A stretch of 11,553 nucleotides of DNA from Candidatus Methanoplasma sp. (GTDB lineage Archaea; Thermoplasmatota; Thermoplasmata; Methanomassiliicoccales; Methanomethylophilaceae): positions 1 through 11,553 of the forward strand of contig JAIRQG010000112.1 in the NCBI GenBank assembly GCA_031256615.1, written 5' to 3'. Positions 1 through 7,462 of this stretch are shown piece after piece. Position numbers and translations under genes: made by a program. How positions within the stretch are numbered: position 1 is the stretch's first letter; every line of letters starts with the position of its first letter. The notes under the pieces are model-generated. The model worked only from the letters and a program-made list of their open reading frames with translations. It had not been told where the DNA came from and searched no databases.

Positions 1-26
1 TCCCCGACAACCTGAAAGAAGACTGA
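1..26 (+). CDS. possible C-terminal end of a gene entering from the left
   Basis: An open frame enters the window and ends in TGA at 24-26, giving the tail PDNLKED. The stop lies directly against the stop of purH on the other strand (27-29), the compact convergent packing also seen at 4260-4267. Only eight codons are visible, so no product can be named and the frame could be chance. Confidence 0.3.
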
Positions 27-1577
27 TCAGTGCCTGAACACCCTGCAGCCGGTGAACACCATCGCCATGTTGTGCTCGTTCGCCGCGTCTATTACTTCCT
101 GGTCCCTTATGCTTCCGCCGGGCTGTATGATCGCTGTCACACCTGCTTTTGCAGCTTCGTCCACACCGTCCCTGAAGGGGAAGAACGCATCAGATGCCAT
201 CACCGATCCCTGCGTAGGCTCGTTAGCTTTCATTGCCGCTATCTTAGCGGAATCCACACGGCTCATCTGCCCCGCGCCGATCCCTATCGCCCTTTCTCCT
301 TTGACAAAGACCACTGCGTTCGAAGTCACATGCTTGGCAAGCTTCCAGGCAAAGAGCAGGGCCGCTATCTCCTCAGAGGTCGGCCGGCGGTTGGTGACCA
401 CCTTGAGGTTCTTCGGGTCAATGGGCACATCCTCATCGGTCTGTACAAGCATCCCTCCGTACACCTTCTTCACCTTGAACTCCCTGTACCTTTCAGAGGG
501 TGCGATGGGAGAATTCGTTCTGAGAAGGCGTATGTTCTTCTTCTGCGACAGAAGTTCGATCGTGCCAGGCTCATAGTCGGGGCATATCACCGCTTCAACG
601 AAATACTGCGATATCATCTCGGCGGTCCTCATGTCGCAGTTGCGGTTGATGCATATCACGCATCCGAACGCAGACAGCGGATCGACGTTGTATGCTGTTT
701 TGAACGCTTCGAAGATATCATCGTCCGACGCCAGACCGCACGGGTTTGTGTGCTTCATCACGACCGCGGTCGGCCTCTCGAAATCCATCGCTATGTCCAG
801 AGCCTTATCGAGATCGAGAATGTTGTTGTAAGATAGTTCTTTGCCGTGGATCTTTTCGGATTTTGCCACTGTCGTGCCTTTTGCGAAGGGCATTCTGTAG
901 AAAGCGGCCTTCTGATTAGGGTTCTCCCCGTATCTGAGATCTTCGACCTTTTCGGTCGGAGCGGGGAAAGACCTCGGGAATCCGTCGCCGAACCTGCCGA
1001 ACATATACGATGATATCATGGAATCGTATTCGGCGGTAGTAATGAATGCCTCAAGCATCAGTTTCTCAAGGACGCCCTCGGATATCTCTCCGCCGGTGCG
1101 CAGTTCTTCCAGGATCGCGGAGTATTGGTCGGGGTTTGTGACCACCGCAACGGACCTGTAATTCTTTGCCGCCGCCCTTATCATGCTGGGGCCGCCGATA
1201 TCGATGTTCTCTACGATGTCCTCGTATTTTGCTCCCTCTTTGAGGACGGTCTCTCTGAACGGGTAGAGGTTCACAACCACCATATCTACCGGGATTATGC
1301 CTTTGTCCTTTATGGCGGCCATGTGTTCCGGAAGGTCCCTTCTTGCCAGGATCCCGCCGTGGAGCATGGGATGAAGCGTTTTGACGCGTCCGTCCAGCAT
1401 CTCCGGGAATCCCGTTACTTCCGCCACTTCTTTGACAGGTATCCCATTATCCTTCAGGAGTTTGTACGTGCCCCCCGTTGATATTATCTCTGCGCCCATC
1501 TGAGTCAGTTCTTTCGAGAAATCCAATATTCCATTTTTGTCAGAAACGCTGATTATTACCCTTCTTATCTTGACCAA
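27..1577 (-). CDS. purH: bifunctional AICAR formyltransferase / IMP cyclohydrolase PurH
   Basis: Catalyses the last two steps of IMP synthesis in the cytoplasm: formylation of AICAR with 10-formyl-tetrahydrofolate, then ring closure to IMP. The N-terminal cyclohydrolase half shows SVSDK (10-14), STGGT (33-37), RVKTLHP (64-70, with the K66-T67 pair), NLYPF (103-107) and ENIDIGGP (123-130). The transformylase half has RYGENPNQ (215-222), the catalytic pair in KHTNPCG (K275, H276), and the conserved end with FFPFRDG, QPGGSIRD and a terminal FRH. At 516 residues it has the usual length. I chose the TTG at 1577-1575 because GGAGG at 1586-1590 sits 8 bases upstream. A TTG six codons earlier (1595) adds residues and overlaps this site. 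The fused bacterial architecture is notable, since many archaea use the unrelated PurP and PurO. Confidence 0.96.
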   Translation of the reverse strand: MVKIRRVIISVSDKNGILDFSKELTQMGAEIISTGGTYKLLKDNGIPVKEVAEVTGFPEMLDGRVKTLHPMLHGGILARRDLPEHMAAIKDKGIIPVDMVVVNLYPFRETVLKEGAKYEDIVENIDIGGPSMIRAAAKNYRSVAVVTNPDQYSAILEELRTGGEISEGVLEKLMLEAFITTAEYDSMISSYMFGRFGDGFPRSFPAPTEKVEDLRYGENPNQKAAFYRMPFAKGTTVAKSEKIHGKELSYNNILDLDKALDIAMDFERPTAVVMKHTNPCGLASDDDIFEAFKTAYNVDPLSAFGCVICINRNCDMRTAEMISQYFVEAVICPDYEPGTIELLSQKKNIRLLRTNSPIAPSERYREFKVKKVYGGMLVQTDEDVPIDPKNLKVVTNRRPTSEEIAALLFAWKLAKHVTSNAVVFVKGERAIGIGAGQMSRVDSAKIAAMKANEPTQGSVMASDAFFPFRDGVDEAAKAGVTAIIQPGGSIRDQEVIDAANEHNMAMVFTGCRVFRH

Positions 1578-1585
1578 CTGTATGC

Positions 1586-1652
1586 CCTCCTTCAAGAGGC
1601 ACCTCAGATTTTCTGGGGTACATCTTTGAAATGAGGTTATGTTAGATAAATG
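1586..1652 (-). promoter_or_regulatory. purH promoter, leader and Shine-Dalgarno
   Basis: Read on the minus strand, an AT-rich box GCATTTATCT (1643-1652) is a plausible archaeal TATA element, placing a start near 1620-1625. The leader contains an imperfect hairpin (1602-1618, CCCCAGA / TCTGAGG with one mismatch), followed by the strong site GGAGG at 1586-1590 that decides the TTG start at 1577. The box is judged by eye only. Confidence 0.45.
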
Positions 1653-1999
1653 CTCCTTTCAGCTGCGAGCGACCATGCGGTTCTTCGGCGACAGATGCTG
1701 CGCCCTCTGCCGCAGCTTGGGCATTCTTTCAAGATGCGCTGTCCTTTTTGATGTAGTCCATACTAACTATGCGTGTGCGATGCAGGAACAAGTGCATTGA
1801 AAGCTTAGGTTGCTAAGGTAACAATTGAATTGATGTTGAATAGAGACGGGCCTTCATGAACCGCCTCTGTTCAGCCTCAAGGACCATCAGCGGAACTTTT
1901 ATCAAAAAGCCGTGACAGGATCTATGCAACAATATTAATACTCGATAATAACTATTACGGTTGCCGATATAACGGCAGACGTAGTATTGAAGGAGATAA
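1653..1999. other. intergenic region with no supportable gene
   Basis: No convincing coding region or tRNA is visible. Small hairpins occur: CTTAG-GTTG-CTAAG at 1804-1817, and AGAGACGG / CCGCCTCT (one mismatch) at 1842-1868. A 41-codon open frame (1675-1800, plus) is cysteine-rich but has no ribosome-binding site. On the minus strand across the same bases, a frame without a start reads CPSCGRGRSIC, which resembles half a zinc ribbon; a -1 shift would join it to a short ATG frame (MDYIKK). This might be a decayed gene remnant, but support is weak. The right end holds the padR control region. Confidence 0.5.
1930..1995 (+). promoter_or_regulatory. padR promoter with possible operator and Shine-Dalgarno
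   Basis: CAATATTAATA (1930-1940) is a candidate TATA box, giving a start near 1962-1966. The inverted repeat TGCCG-ATATAA-CGGCA (1962-1977) then lies on the transcription start, where an autorepressing PadR would be expected to bind. A second pair, AATACT (1937-1942) and AGTATT (1983-1988), brackets the same segment. GGAG (1992-1995) is 8 bases from the ATG at 2004. An alternative TATA-like CTTTTATCA lies near 1895-1903. The operator role is inferred. Confidence 0.4.
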
Positions 2000-2003
2000 A
2001 TGG

Positions 2004-2318
2004 ATGCCCGAAAGCTTTGAGAGAGGCGCGTTGACCGAAGCGGTGTTCTACATTCTGCTGTCGTTGCATGAACCGATGCATGGTTATGCGATAATGCAGA
2101 ATGTAGAAAGACTCACAGAGGGCCGTGTTGTTCTGGGGGCCGGCACCATGTACGGTGCGATCAATGCGCTTGTGCAAAAAGGATGGATATCCGATGCTTC
2201 CACAGAGCATGACGCCCGCAAGAAAAAGTATGTCATAACGGAAGCGGGGCGTTCGGTATTCCTGAAGGAACTTGACCGGCTCAAAGAATTGCTTCATAAC
2301 GGCGAAAATATACAGTGA
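2004..2318 (+). CDS. PadR-family transcriptional regulator
   Basis: A compact winged-helix repressor of 104 residues. Residues 8-20 (ALTEAVFYILLSL) form the first helix, HGYAIM (about 26-31) is the family signature, LGAGTMYGAI (about 45-54) is the recognition-helix region, and a KKKYVITEAG wing (about 73-82) precedes a C-terminal helix for dimerisation. This is the minimal, single-domain type of PadR. An ATG at 2000 closes within six codons, so the ATG at 2004 with GGAG 8 bases upstream is the start. The next gene begins 10 bases after the stop and encodes a DUF2812 protein, the usual partner of PadR in Firmicutes. It probably represses its own two-gene operon, perhaps relieved by a membrane or drug signal. 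The ligand is unknown. Confidence 0.9.
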   Translation: MPESFERGALTEAVFYILLSLHEPMHGYAIMQNVERLTEGRVVLGAGTMYGAINALVQKGWISDASTEHDARKKKYVITEAGRSVFLKELDRLKELLHNGENIQ

Positions 2319-2328
2319 GGTTCAAAAC

Positions 2329-2877
2329 ATGAAAACAGTTGTTTGGAAATGGTTCATCGACTATGAGAAAGAGGAGGCATGGCTTAATGAAATGTCTGCA
2401 AAGGGATTCGCGTTCACCGACTATTTTTTAGGCCGCTATACCTTCAAAGACAGCGCGCCTGGGGAGTACATCTATCGTATGGAATATCTTAAAAAATATC
2501 CTTCACACCCCGAAAGTCAGCAGTACCTGAAATTTATGGCTGAGGCCGGCGCAGAATGCGTTTCATCTTGGTTTCTGTGGGCATATTTCCGCAAAAAGGC
2601 GGAAAACGGAACGTTCGACATCTACAGCGATATAGATTCCAGAATAGCGCACTACAAACGCATCGGTGCATTCTTCCTGATTTTAGGCATATTGGAGGCG
2701 GTTTTAGGCACCCTCAGGCTTGCTGACGTCCTATCGGGAGAAACGCTGATGGGGCTCGAGATGGACCTGTTTTTGATCTGCTTCTTCTTGTGTATGAGCG
2801 CTGTCTTCCTATACTCATGGAACTCGATCAGAAAGAAAATAAAGAAGCTGAAAAAGGAAAAGGACGTATGGGAGTGA
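2329..2877 (+). CDS. DUF2812 membrane protein, partner of PadR
   Basis: A 182-residue protein. The N-terminal part (about 1-110) fits the DUF2812 pattern: VVWKWFIDYEKEEAWLNEM followed by KGFAF and a YRMEYL strand. It is followed by two hydrophobic segments, about 112-135 (starting IGAFFLIL) and about 141-163 (MDLFLICFFLCMSAVFLY), and a basic tail (KKIKKLKKEK). Topology is therefore a soluble domain anchored by a two-helix hairpin. I placed the start at ATG 2329, preceded by GAGGT (2317-2321) at 7 bases. A longer reading from 2272 overlaps padR in another frame and lacks the motif. The function is unknown. In Firmicutes, DUF2812 proteins are commonly encoded right after a PadR repressor, as here. 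Codons are richer in A and T than in the neighbouring archaeal genes, consistent with transfer. Confidence 0.85.
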   Translation: MKTVVWKWFIDYEKEEAWLNEMSAKGFAFTDYFLGRYTFKDSAPGEYIYRMEYLKKYPSHPESQQYLKFMAEAGAECVSSWFLWAYFRKKAENGTFDIYSDIDSRIAHYKRIGAFFLILGILEAVLGTLRLADVLSGETLMGLEMDLFLICFFLCMSAVFLYSWNSIRKKIKKLKKEKDVWE

Positions 2878-2930
2878 TGCCTTTGAACCCAGGACATTTG
2901 CGGGTTGGGTGGTCGATGCGGTCTCAACAT

Positions 2931-2940
2931 ACTTTTATTT
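2931..2940 (+). promoter_or_regulatory. TATA box for the cyclophilin-mmp8 unit
   Basis: ACTTTTATTT lies with its centre about 25 bases before the ATG at 2961, the spacing expected for a TATA box of a nearly leaderless archaeal transcript. No Shine-Dalgarno site precedes that ATG, which fits a leaderless message. Confidence 0.55.
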
Positions 2941-2960
2941 GAACGCCCGTTCCCTTTTTC

Positions 2961-3443
2961 ATGGTCAAAGTAATACTTCATACGACCGCAGGCGATATTG
3001 AACTGAAAATGCATGAGGACATGCCGATAACGACAGGCAACTTCGTAAAACTGGCATCGAGCGGTTTCTATGACGGAACGATCTTCCACAGAGTGATCAA
3101 GAATTTCATGATCCAAGGCGGGGATCCGAAGGGTACCGGGACGGGCGGACCCGGCTATACGATCGAGGATGAGTTCGGGACCGGCCATTCCAATATCAGG
3201 GGGACGATCTCCATGGCGAACACCGGAAGGCCCAACACCGGAGGCAGCCAGTTCTTCATTAATCTGGTGGACAACTGCTATCTTGATAAAGAGAACCAGT
3301 CAACTCCGTATGCCCACCCTGTCTTCGGACAGGTCGTTAAAGGAATGGATGTTGTCGACAAGATAGGAAATTCCCCCACCGGCCGCAACGACCGCCCGGC
3401 CGCCGACATCATGATAACAAAGGCTGAGGTACTCGAGAGATGA
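2961..3443 (+). CDS. cyclophilin-type peptidyl-prolyl cis-trans isomerase
   Basis: A 160-residue single-domain cyclophilin that speeds cis-trans isomerisation of proline bonds, aiding folding of cytosolic proteins; there is no signal peptide. The catalytic pocket is intact: FHRVI (catalytic arginine), FMIQGGDP, and SMANTG followed by GGSQFFI. The tryptophan that binds cyclosporin A in the human protein corresponds to the tyrosine in NCYLDKE, so it should be poorly drug-sensitive, as in many microbial homologues. The message appears leaderless. Its TGA overlaps the ATG of the next gene in an ATGA arrangement, so the two products are probably made in linked amounts. Confidence 0.95.
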   Translation: MVKVILHTTAGDIELKMHEDMPITTGNFVKLASSGFYDGTIFHRVIKNFMIQGGDPKGTGTGGPGYTIEDEFGTGHSNIRGTISMANTGRPNTGGSQFFINLVDNCYLDKENQSTPYAHPVFGQVVKGMDVVDKIGNSPTGRNDRPAADIMITKAEVLER

Positions 3444-4267
3444 AAGACCGCCACGTAATGGAATGCCTCGGGATGTCCCGAGTGGTCATTGAGGACGGAA
3501 AGGTCACCGTGGTCGAGGGGCCAAAGGTAAAATTCTGCCCTCTGTTCAAAAAATACCGCAACATCGACGAGATAACGGAAGAGGTTGTTAGGTCCAACAT
3601 AGAATTCAGGATCGAATCCTTCGGCATGTGCTCCCCTGACAGAGAGATACGAATGAAGGACTTCCTTTCCTTCGGAATATCCGAGATCCTCAGTTCGGCT
3701 TTGAAACATGGGAAGATCGACGCAGCGGTCATCGCCGCCGACGGCTGCGGGACCGCTGTCGTGACAGACTCAGAGATGGTGCAGGGCTTAGGCGGAAGAA
3801 TATCCGGCCTGTGCGAGACATCTCCTATAGAAAGCGTGATAGAAGGCGTCGGGAGAGGGAATGTCCTCGATCCGGCAACCGCAGAGATGGATATGATCAA
3901 AGGAGTGAGGAAAGCAAAGGACATGGGGCATGGGACGGTCGCTGTCACTGTGGTATCCATGAAGGACGCTTCCGACCTTAGAAAAGAGTTCGGAGGTTCC
4001 GTCGTCATAATGGCTGTCCACACCTCATGCATGTCTGGGGACGACGCCCGCACCGCTTTTGACGTCTGCGATGTGGTCACCGCATGCGCCTCCAAGACCG
4101 TGAGGGACGAATCTAAAACAAGAGATGTTGTAACAGCCGGCAATAAGGTCCCGGTCTACGGAGTATCAGAGAAAGGGAAAGAACTTGTGATCATGAGACT
4201 AAAGGAAACAGGAAAGGCGCCATGGGACGGGAAAGAACCGGAAGATCCGCCTTACCCTCTCATTTGA
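3440..4267 (+). CDS. mmp8: methanogenesis marker protein 8 (DUF2099)
   Basis: A 275-residue protein of the DUF2099 family, found essentially only in methanogens and relatives and known as methanogenesis marker 8; its biochemical role is not established. Recognised by the N-terminal HVMECLG and VVIEDGKV, then FCPLFKKY (C33), ESFGMC (C64), GISEILSSAL, AADGCGTAV (C103), QGLGGRISGL and NVLDPATAEMD. Several conserved-looking cysteines (33, 64, 103) could bind a metal or cluster, which is an inference. It is translationally coupled to the cyclophilin gene (ATGA overlap; GAGGT at 3426-3430). Its last 8 bases overlap the convergent PIN-domain gene. It is the best single indicator in this window that the organism is a methanogen. 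Confidence 0.93.
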   Translation: MKDRHVMECLGMSRVVIEDGKVTVVEGPKVKFCPLFKKYRNIDEITEEVVRSNIEFRIESFGMCSPDREIRMKDFLSFGISEILSSALKHGKIDAAVIAADGCGTAVVTDSEMVQGLGGRISGLCETSPIESVIEGVGRGNVLDPATAEMDMIKGVRKAKDMGHGTVAVTVVSMKDASDLRKEFGGSVVIMAVHTSCMSGDDARTAFDVCDVVTACASKTVRDESKTRDVVTAGNKVPVYGVSEKGKELVIMRLKETGKAPWDGKEPEDPPYPLI

Positions 4268-4619
4268 ACGTCTCGATGACGAGATGCGTGCTTGAACGGA
4301 GATATATCAAAGGTATCCCCTCTTTTCTTGCCCTTGCCCTCAGGCTCTTGTCGTTGGTAAGTATGTAGCCGCCGGTGGAATGCGCGACCTCGATGACCGC
4401 CTCATCGCCGGAAAGCGTCGTCTGAACGATCTCGTATTTCCTTGCAAGCTCAAGCGCCGCCTTTGAGAATTTGTGGTCAAGGTGTTTAAGCTCGCCGATC
4501 AGCGGCCCGGGCACGACGCATCTCACATCTCCCAAAAGATCGCTGAGAGCAAGATCGAGATTTATCCTTATCTCAAAGGGCATCAGGAGCGCATTGGTAT
4601 CCAGGACCACTGTCTGCAT
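4260..4619 (-). CDS. PIN-domain nuclease, archaeal Fcf1/Utp24-like
   Basis: A 119-residue single PIN domain. The acidic metal-binding residues are all present: D7 in VLDTNALL, E43 in IGELKHL, D72 in GDEAV and D90 in LTNDKSL. The ending GIPLIYLRSSTHL matches the family relating archaeal proteins to eukaryotic Fcf1/Utp24, which cuts pre-rRNA in small-subunit maturation. This makes an rRNA-processing role more likely than a VapC toxin. There is no adjacent antitoxin gene. It starts 4 bases after the aIF2-gamma stop, with only a weak GTGAG site ahead of its ATG, so it is probably translated by coupling. Pairing with aIF2-gamma recurs in euryarchaea and supports a ribosome-linked job. The 3' end overlaps mmp8 by 8 bases, tail to tail. 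Confidence 0.88.
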   Translation of the reverse strand: MQTVVLDTNALLMPFEIRINLDLALSDLLGDVRCVVPGPLIGELKHLDHKFSKAALELARKYEIVQTTLSGDEAVIEVAHSTGGYILTNDKSLRARARKEGIPLIYLRSSTHLVIETFK

Positions 4620-4623
4620 GAAC

Positions 4624-5859
4624 TCACTGTTCTATTATCCCGTAACCTATGAGTCTCCATTTGTTGGAGATCCTTCGGGATATCGCAACTCTCTGACCCG
4701 GGAGTATGCATACCGGTATCTTGAGCATCACTTCCGCAGAGTCAGCTCTTGCGCTTTTTACCACACCCACCGTGGTTGCCGTCCCAACGCTGAGCATCAG
4801 CGGTTCGTTGCTCTTGATCTCATCGACGGTCAGATCGGCAGACGACCCCACCACGCGGTCCAGAAGAGTGGTCTTCATCTTGAAATCATGGACCACTGGG
4901 GGAAGCTGTCCGGGCGCCCCCACGACCCTGCCCGTAAGCCCGTCGGATTTTGTTATTGAGGGATCGAGCGCAGTGCCTATGGCGATCAGCCCGCCGGGCA
5001 TCGCTTCCTTCACGCTCTTCCCTCCGGCCTGTATGGATGTTACCTTTGCGGTTATTTTCTCATATACGGGTTTGCCGGCGATCTCTACCTTTCTCCCGGG
5101 CACGATCTCTATCTCATCGTCGATCTTCAGCTTGCCCTGGATGAGCGTACCTCCGATGACCCCTCCTTTCAGGTCCTTCGGGACCGTTCCGGGAGTATTG
5201 ATATCAAAAGACCTTGCGACATGCATCATCGGCGGCGCATTGACATCCCTCTCGACCTTCGATGCTATGTGCTCTTCTATGCTCTCGATCAGCATGTCGA
5301 TGTTGACGCCCCTGTTGGCAGATACGGGTATGATGGGCGCATGCTCTGCGATCGTTCCCTTCACGAACTCCTTTATCTGTTTGTAGTTCTCGATGGCCTG
5401 TTCCCTGGTGACGATATCGATCTTATTCTGAACGATGATGATATTCTCTATGCCGATGATCGACAGAGCCATAAGATGCTCTTTCGTCTGCGGCTGAGGG
5501 CATCTCTCGTTCGCTGCGACGAGCAGCAAAGCGCCGTCCATAAGGGCGGCGCCCGACAGCATGGTTGCCATCAGGGTCTCGTGGCCAGGCGCGTCCACGA
5601 AAGAGATCGCTCTGTGGAAGTCCGCCTTCTCTCCGCATTTGCATTTCGGAGCTGTTCCGTAAGCAACAGGGCCTTCGCAGGCGGGACACTTATAGAATGC
5701 TACATCCGCATATCCCAGTCTGATCGAGATGCCTCTCTTGACCTCTTCGGAGTGACGGTCCGTCCATTCCCCGGAAAGCGCTTTCGTGAGCGTTGTTTTC
5801 CCGTGGTCGACGTGGCCTATCATCCCGATGTTGATCTCAGGTTGCTTAGGGACTCTCAT
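4624..5859 (-). CDS. eif2g: translation initiation factor aIF2 subunit gamma
   Basis: The GTPase subunit of archaeal IF2, which carries Met-initiator tRNA to the small subunit. All GTPase elements are visible in its 411 residues: GHVDHGKT (15-22), a switch I region with RGISIRLG (42-49), VDAPGH (88-93), NKID (145-148) and VSA (179-181). A zinc knuckle specific to eIF2-gamma lies between switch I and DAPGH, with cysteines 58, 61, 73 and 75 (the last pair is C-x-C). Two beta-barrel domains follow, ending in [20 protein letters not shown]. The ATG at 5859 shares one base with the S6e stop (TAATG), and GGAG lies 8 bases before it inside the S6e gene. The order S6e, aIF2-gamma, PIN is a conserved archaeal arrangement. 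Confidence 0.97.
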   Translation of the reverse strand: MRVPKQPEINIGMIGHVDHGKTTLTKALSGEWTDRHSEEVKRGISIRLGYADVAFYKCPACEGPVAYGTAPKCKCGEKADFHRAISFVDAPGHETLMATMLSGAALMDGALLLVAANERCPQPQTKEHLMALSIIGIENIIIVQNKIDIVTREQAIENYKQIKEFVKGTIAEHAPIIPVSANRGVNIDMLIESIEEHIASKVERDVNAPPMMHVARSFDINTPGTVPKDLKGGVIGGTLIQGKLKIDDEIEIVPGRKVEIAGKPVYEKITAKVTSIQAGGKSVKEAMPGGLIAIGTALDPSITKSDGLTGRVVGAPGQLPPVVHDFKMKTTLLDRVVGSSADLTVDEIKSNEPLMLSVGTATTVGVVKSARADSAEVMLKIPVCILPGQRVAISRRISNKWRLIGYGIIEQ

Positions 5860-6269
5860 TACTTCTTCTCCGCGGAAGCCCCTTCGGCGGGCGGCGCCAG
5901 GAGTTCCTCGATGGACTTCGGTCCGTAATCCGCGATCGCGAGGTTTATCTGAACGATCTCACCTGATATCGTTGACCCGCGTACCGCTACCCTTCTCCTT
6001 TCTCCGGGGTACGTCTCATGGAAACCGAGTCCTTCCGAGAGCAGGAGTTTCTTTCTCTTCGGTCCGGGAAGGTCTGCCCTCATGGGGGTGCCGTTGCGGT
6101 CGCTTCCGCCTGTTATCTTCAGTTTGTATCCGGGGAGACCGACGAAAATCCCATCCACGATCTCTCCGATGTTTTTACCATTCAGAGAGTTCGCGTGGTG
6201 GCCTGTGACAGTCACGTTGTAGGACTTGCCTGTCTTCACATCGTTTACGATGGTTTTGAATTCTACCAT
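5859..6269 (-). CDS. rps6e: 30S ribosomal protein S6e
   Basis: A small-subunit ribosomal protein of the archaeal/eukaryotic S6e family, 136 residues. Recognised by the N-terminal [16 protein letters not shown], the central [20 protein letters not shown] and the [16 protein letters not shown] block, followed by [13 protein letters not shown]. The C-terminus ends in a flexible alanine/lysine tail and lacks the long phosphorylated extension of eukaryotic S6. It is the first gene of a three-gene unit with aIF2-gamma and the PIN nuclease and has its own promoter. The start ATG at 6269 is preceded at 5 bases by AGGTG (6275-6279). Confidence 0.97.
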   Translation of the reverse strand: MVEFKTIVNDVKTGKSYNVTVTGHHANSLNGKNIGEIVDGIFVGLPGYKLKITGGSDRNGTPMRADLPGPKRKKLLLSEGLGFHETYPGERRRVAVRGSTISGEIVQINLAIADYGPKSIEELLAPPAEGASAEKK

Positions 6270-6274
6270 TTGAA

Positions 6275-6311
6275 CACCTGTAGCCGCCCTATTATAGTGC
6301 TACTTATAAAT
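6275..6311 (-). promoter_or_regulatory. promoter of the S6e / aIF2-gamma / PIN unit
   Basis: On the minus strand ATTTATAAGT (6302-6311) is a near-consensus archaeal TATA box. It predicts a start near 6280 and a leader of about 10 bases, just enough to hold the AGGTG site (6275-6279) before the ATG at 6269. The 134-base gap to the upstream isomerase gene supports a separate transcription unit, although read-through from that gene cannot be excluded. Confidence 0.6.
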
Positions 6312-6403
6312 GTTTGTCTTTCCTCATTGTTAAAATAAGGATCCCAAACCGGACTGGCGGCAGGTACGGGAATGCTGTTTGCGGCGCAGCGCTCCGGCTC
6401 CGC

Positions 6404-7462
6404 TCATTTTTTCTTTTTGGACGCGTCTCTGGAAAGCCCCTTGTCGAGGCGCGATTTGAACTCATTTATGGATTTTACGTCCATCGGGTCCACTCCCTGA
6501 AGATCCGCCAGATATAACGACACGTAATCTCCGATCATCACCGCTCTCAGGGTTCTCTGAAGCGGCGTTTTTCCTTTGATGCGTATGATCTGCACGTCCT
6601 GTCCGTATCTTTTGAGGGATGTCATCGACGCGTCGGCCATTTTCCTTATGGCCCTGTGTGCTGAGCTCTCGTAGAGGAAGATGGGTACACATTTATTCCT
6701 CAGCTCCCCTTCCGACCATCCCGCTATCTCATTATGGTTGAATTCCGGGACCGATCCGGCGAACGCCATCGTTTTTGAGTTCTCGTTGATCTGGCTCTTC
6801 CATCTCATCGCGGAAGCGTATATCCCTGCCGTGGAGTATATTATCGGTATGCGTCCGTTGATGCGTGCGGCGATCTTACGCGCGTCGCTCTTGTCCCCTA
6901 TGAGCTTCTCCCTGAGTTTGTAGAGCGCCGGAAGAAACCTTTGGATGTCCTGAGCGCAGCGTGTGCCGCATAAGGCATCGATTATGACCGCCAAATGCCC
7001 CATGCTGAGTCCGAGGGCGCTCCTCGGCTGGAATCCGCACTCCATTTTGATCAGGATGTCCCCTCTTTCATTCCCAAGCGTTTCCAGCTCGCCGCCGGAT
7101 GTGATTATCACAATGCGGCAGTCCCTCTCCGCCGCCTGGCGGTACATCGAGAGGGTCTCGCTGGTGTTCCCCGAATAGCTGGAAATGATGACGAATGTCT
7201 TGCTGTCGACCCATTTCGGAAGTTCCGGGAACCTTTGAACAGTTATGGGGATCTTAACGTCTTTGATCACGCAGTCCCTGATGATGTCTCCGCCGATGGC
7301 GGAGCCTCCCATGCCGCATATGATTATCCTGTTGAAGTCGGCATTGATCGTGATGGAAGATTCTGTGGCTGTCCTGAGATCATCAACGAAATGATAGATC
7401 TCGTTGGCCATGCTGCCGCGCTCATGAAAACGATTTTCCGGACTCTCTTCTTCCATTGTCAC
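6404..7462 (-). CDS. bifunctional phosphoglucose/phosphomannose isomerase (SIS domain)
   Basis: Interconverts fructose 6-phosphate with glucose 6-phosphate and mannose 6-phosphate, linking gluconeogenesis to sugar-nucleotide supply. The first SIS domain shows CGMGGSAIGGD (49-59) and the phosphate-binding SSYSGNTSET (94-103). PRSALG and VPEFNHNEIAGW follow; the glutamate of the latter is the probable catalytic base. ESSAHRAIRK in the second half supplies the conserved histidine. Length is 352 residues, slightly longer than usual because of a loose N-terminus. I use the GTG at 7462, whose GTGA overlaps the infB stop and suggests coupling. ATG at 7456 is an equally good start, and M18 (MANEIYHFVDDL) would remove the poorly conserved extension. 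No Shine-Dalgarno site separates them. A sugar isomerase at the end of a translation operon is an unusual companion. Confidence 0.93.
   Translation of the reverse strand: MTMEEESPENRFHERGSMANEIYHFVDDLRTATESSITINADFNRIIICGMGGSAIGGDIIRDCVIKDVKIPITVQRFPELPKWVDSKTFVIISSYSGNTSETLSMYRQAAERDCRIVIITSGGELETLGNERGDILIKMECGFQPRSALGLSMGHLAVIIDALCGTRCAQDIQRFLPALYKLREKLIGDKSDARKIAARINGRIPIIYSTAGIYASAMRWKSQINENSKTMAFAGSVPEFNHNEIAGWSEGELRNKCVPIFLYESSAHRAIRKMADASMTSLKRYGQDVQIIRIKGKTPLQRTLRAVMIGDYVSLYLADLQGVDPMDVKSINEFKSRLDKGLSRDASKKKK

Noticed and set aside
30..836. 268-codon plus-strand open frame across purH
   Set aside because: Antisense shadow of purH; no recognisable domain, while the minus strand carries every PurH motif.
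1675..1800. 41-codon cysteine-rich plus-strand frame
   Set aside because: No ribosome-binding site and no recognised motif; kept only as part of the intergenic description.
2272..2328. upstream extension of the DUF2812 protein
   Set aside because: These codons overlap padR in another frame; the ATG at 2329 has GAGGT at 7 bases and starts the conserved domain.
4260..4619. VapC toxin of a toxin-antitoxin pair
   Set aside because: No antitoxin gene is adjacent, and the ending and the linkage to aIF2-gamma fit the Fcf1/Utp24-like family better.
5221..5928. 235-codon plus-strand open frame across aIF2-gamma and S6e
   Set aside because: It crosses two well-identified minus-strand genes and shows no family pattern of its own.
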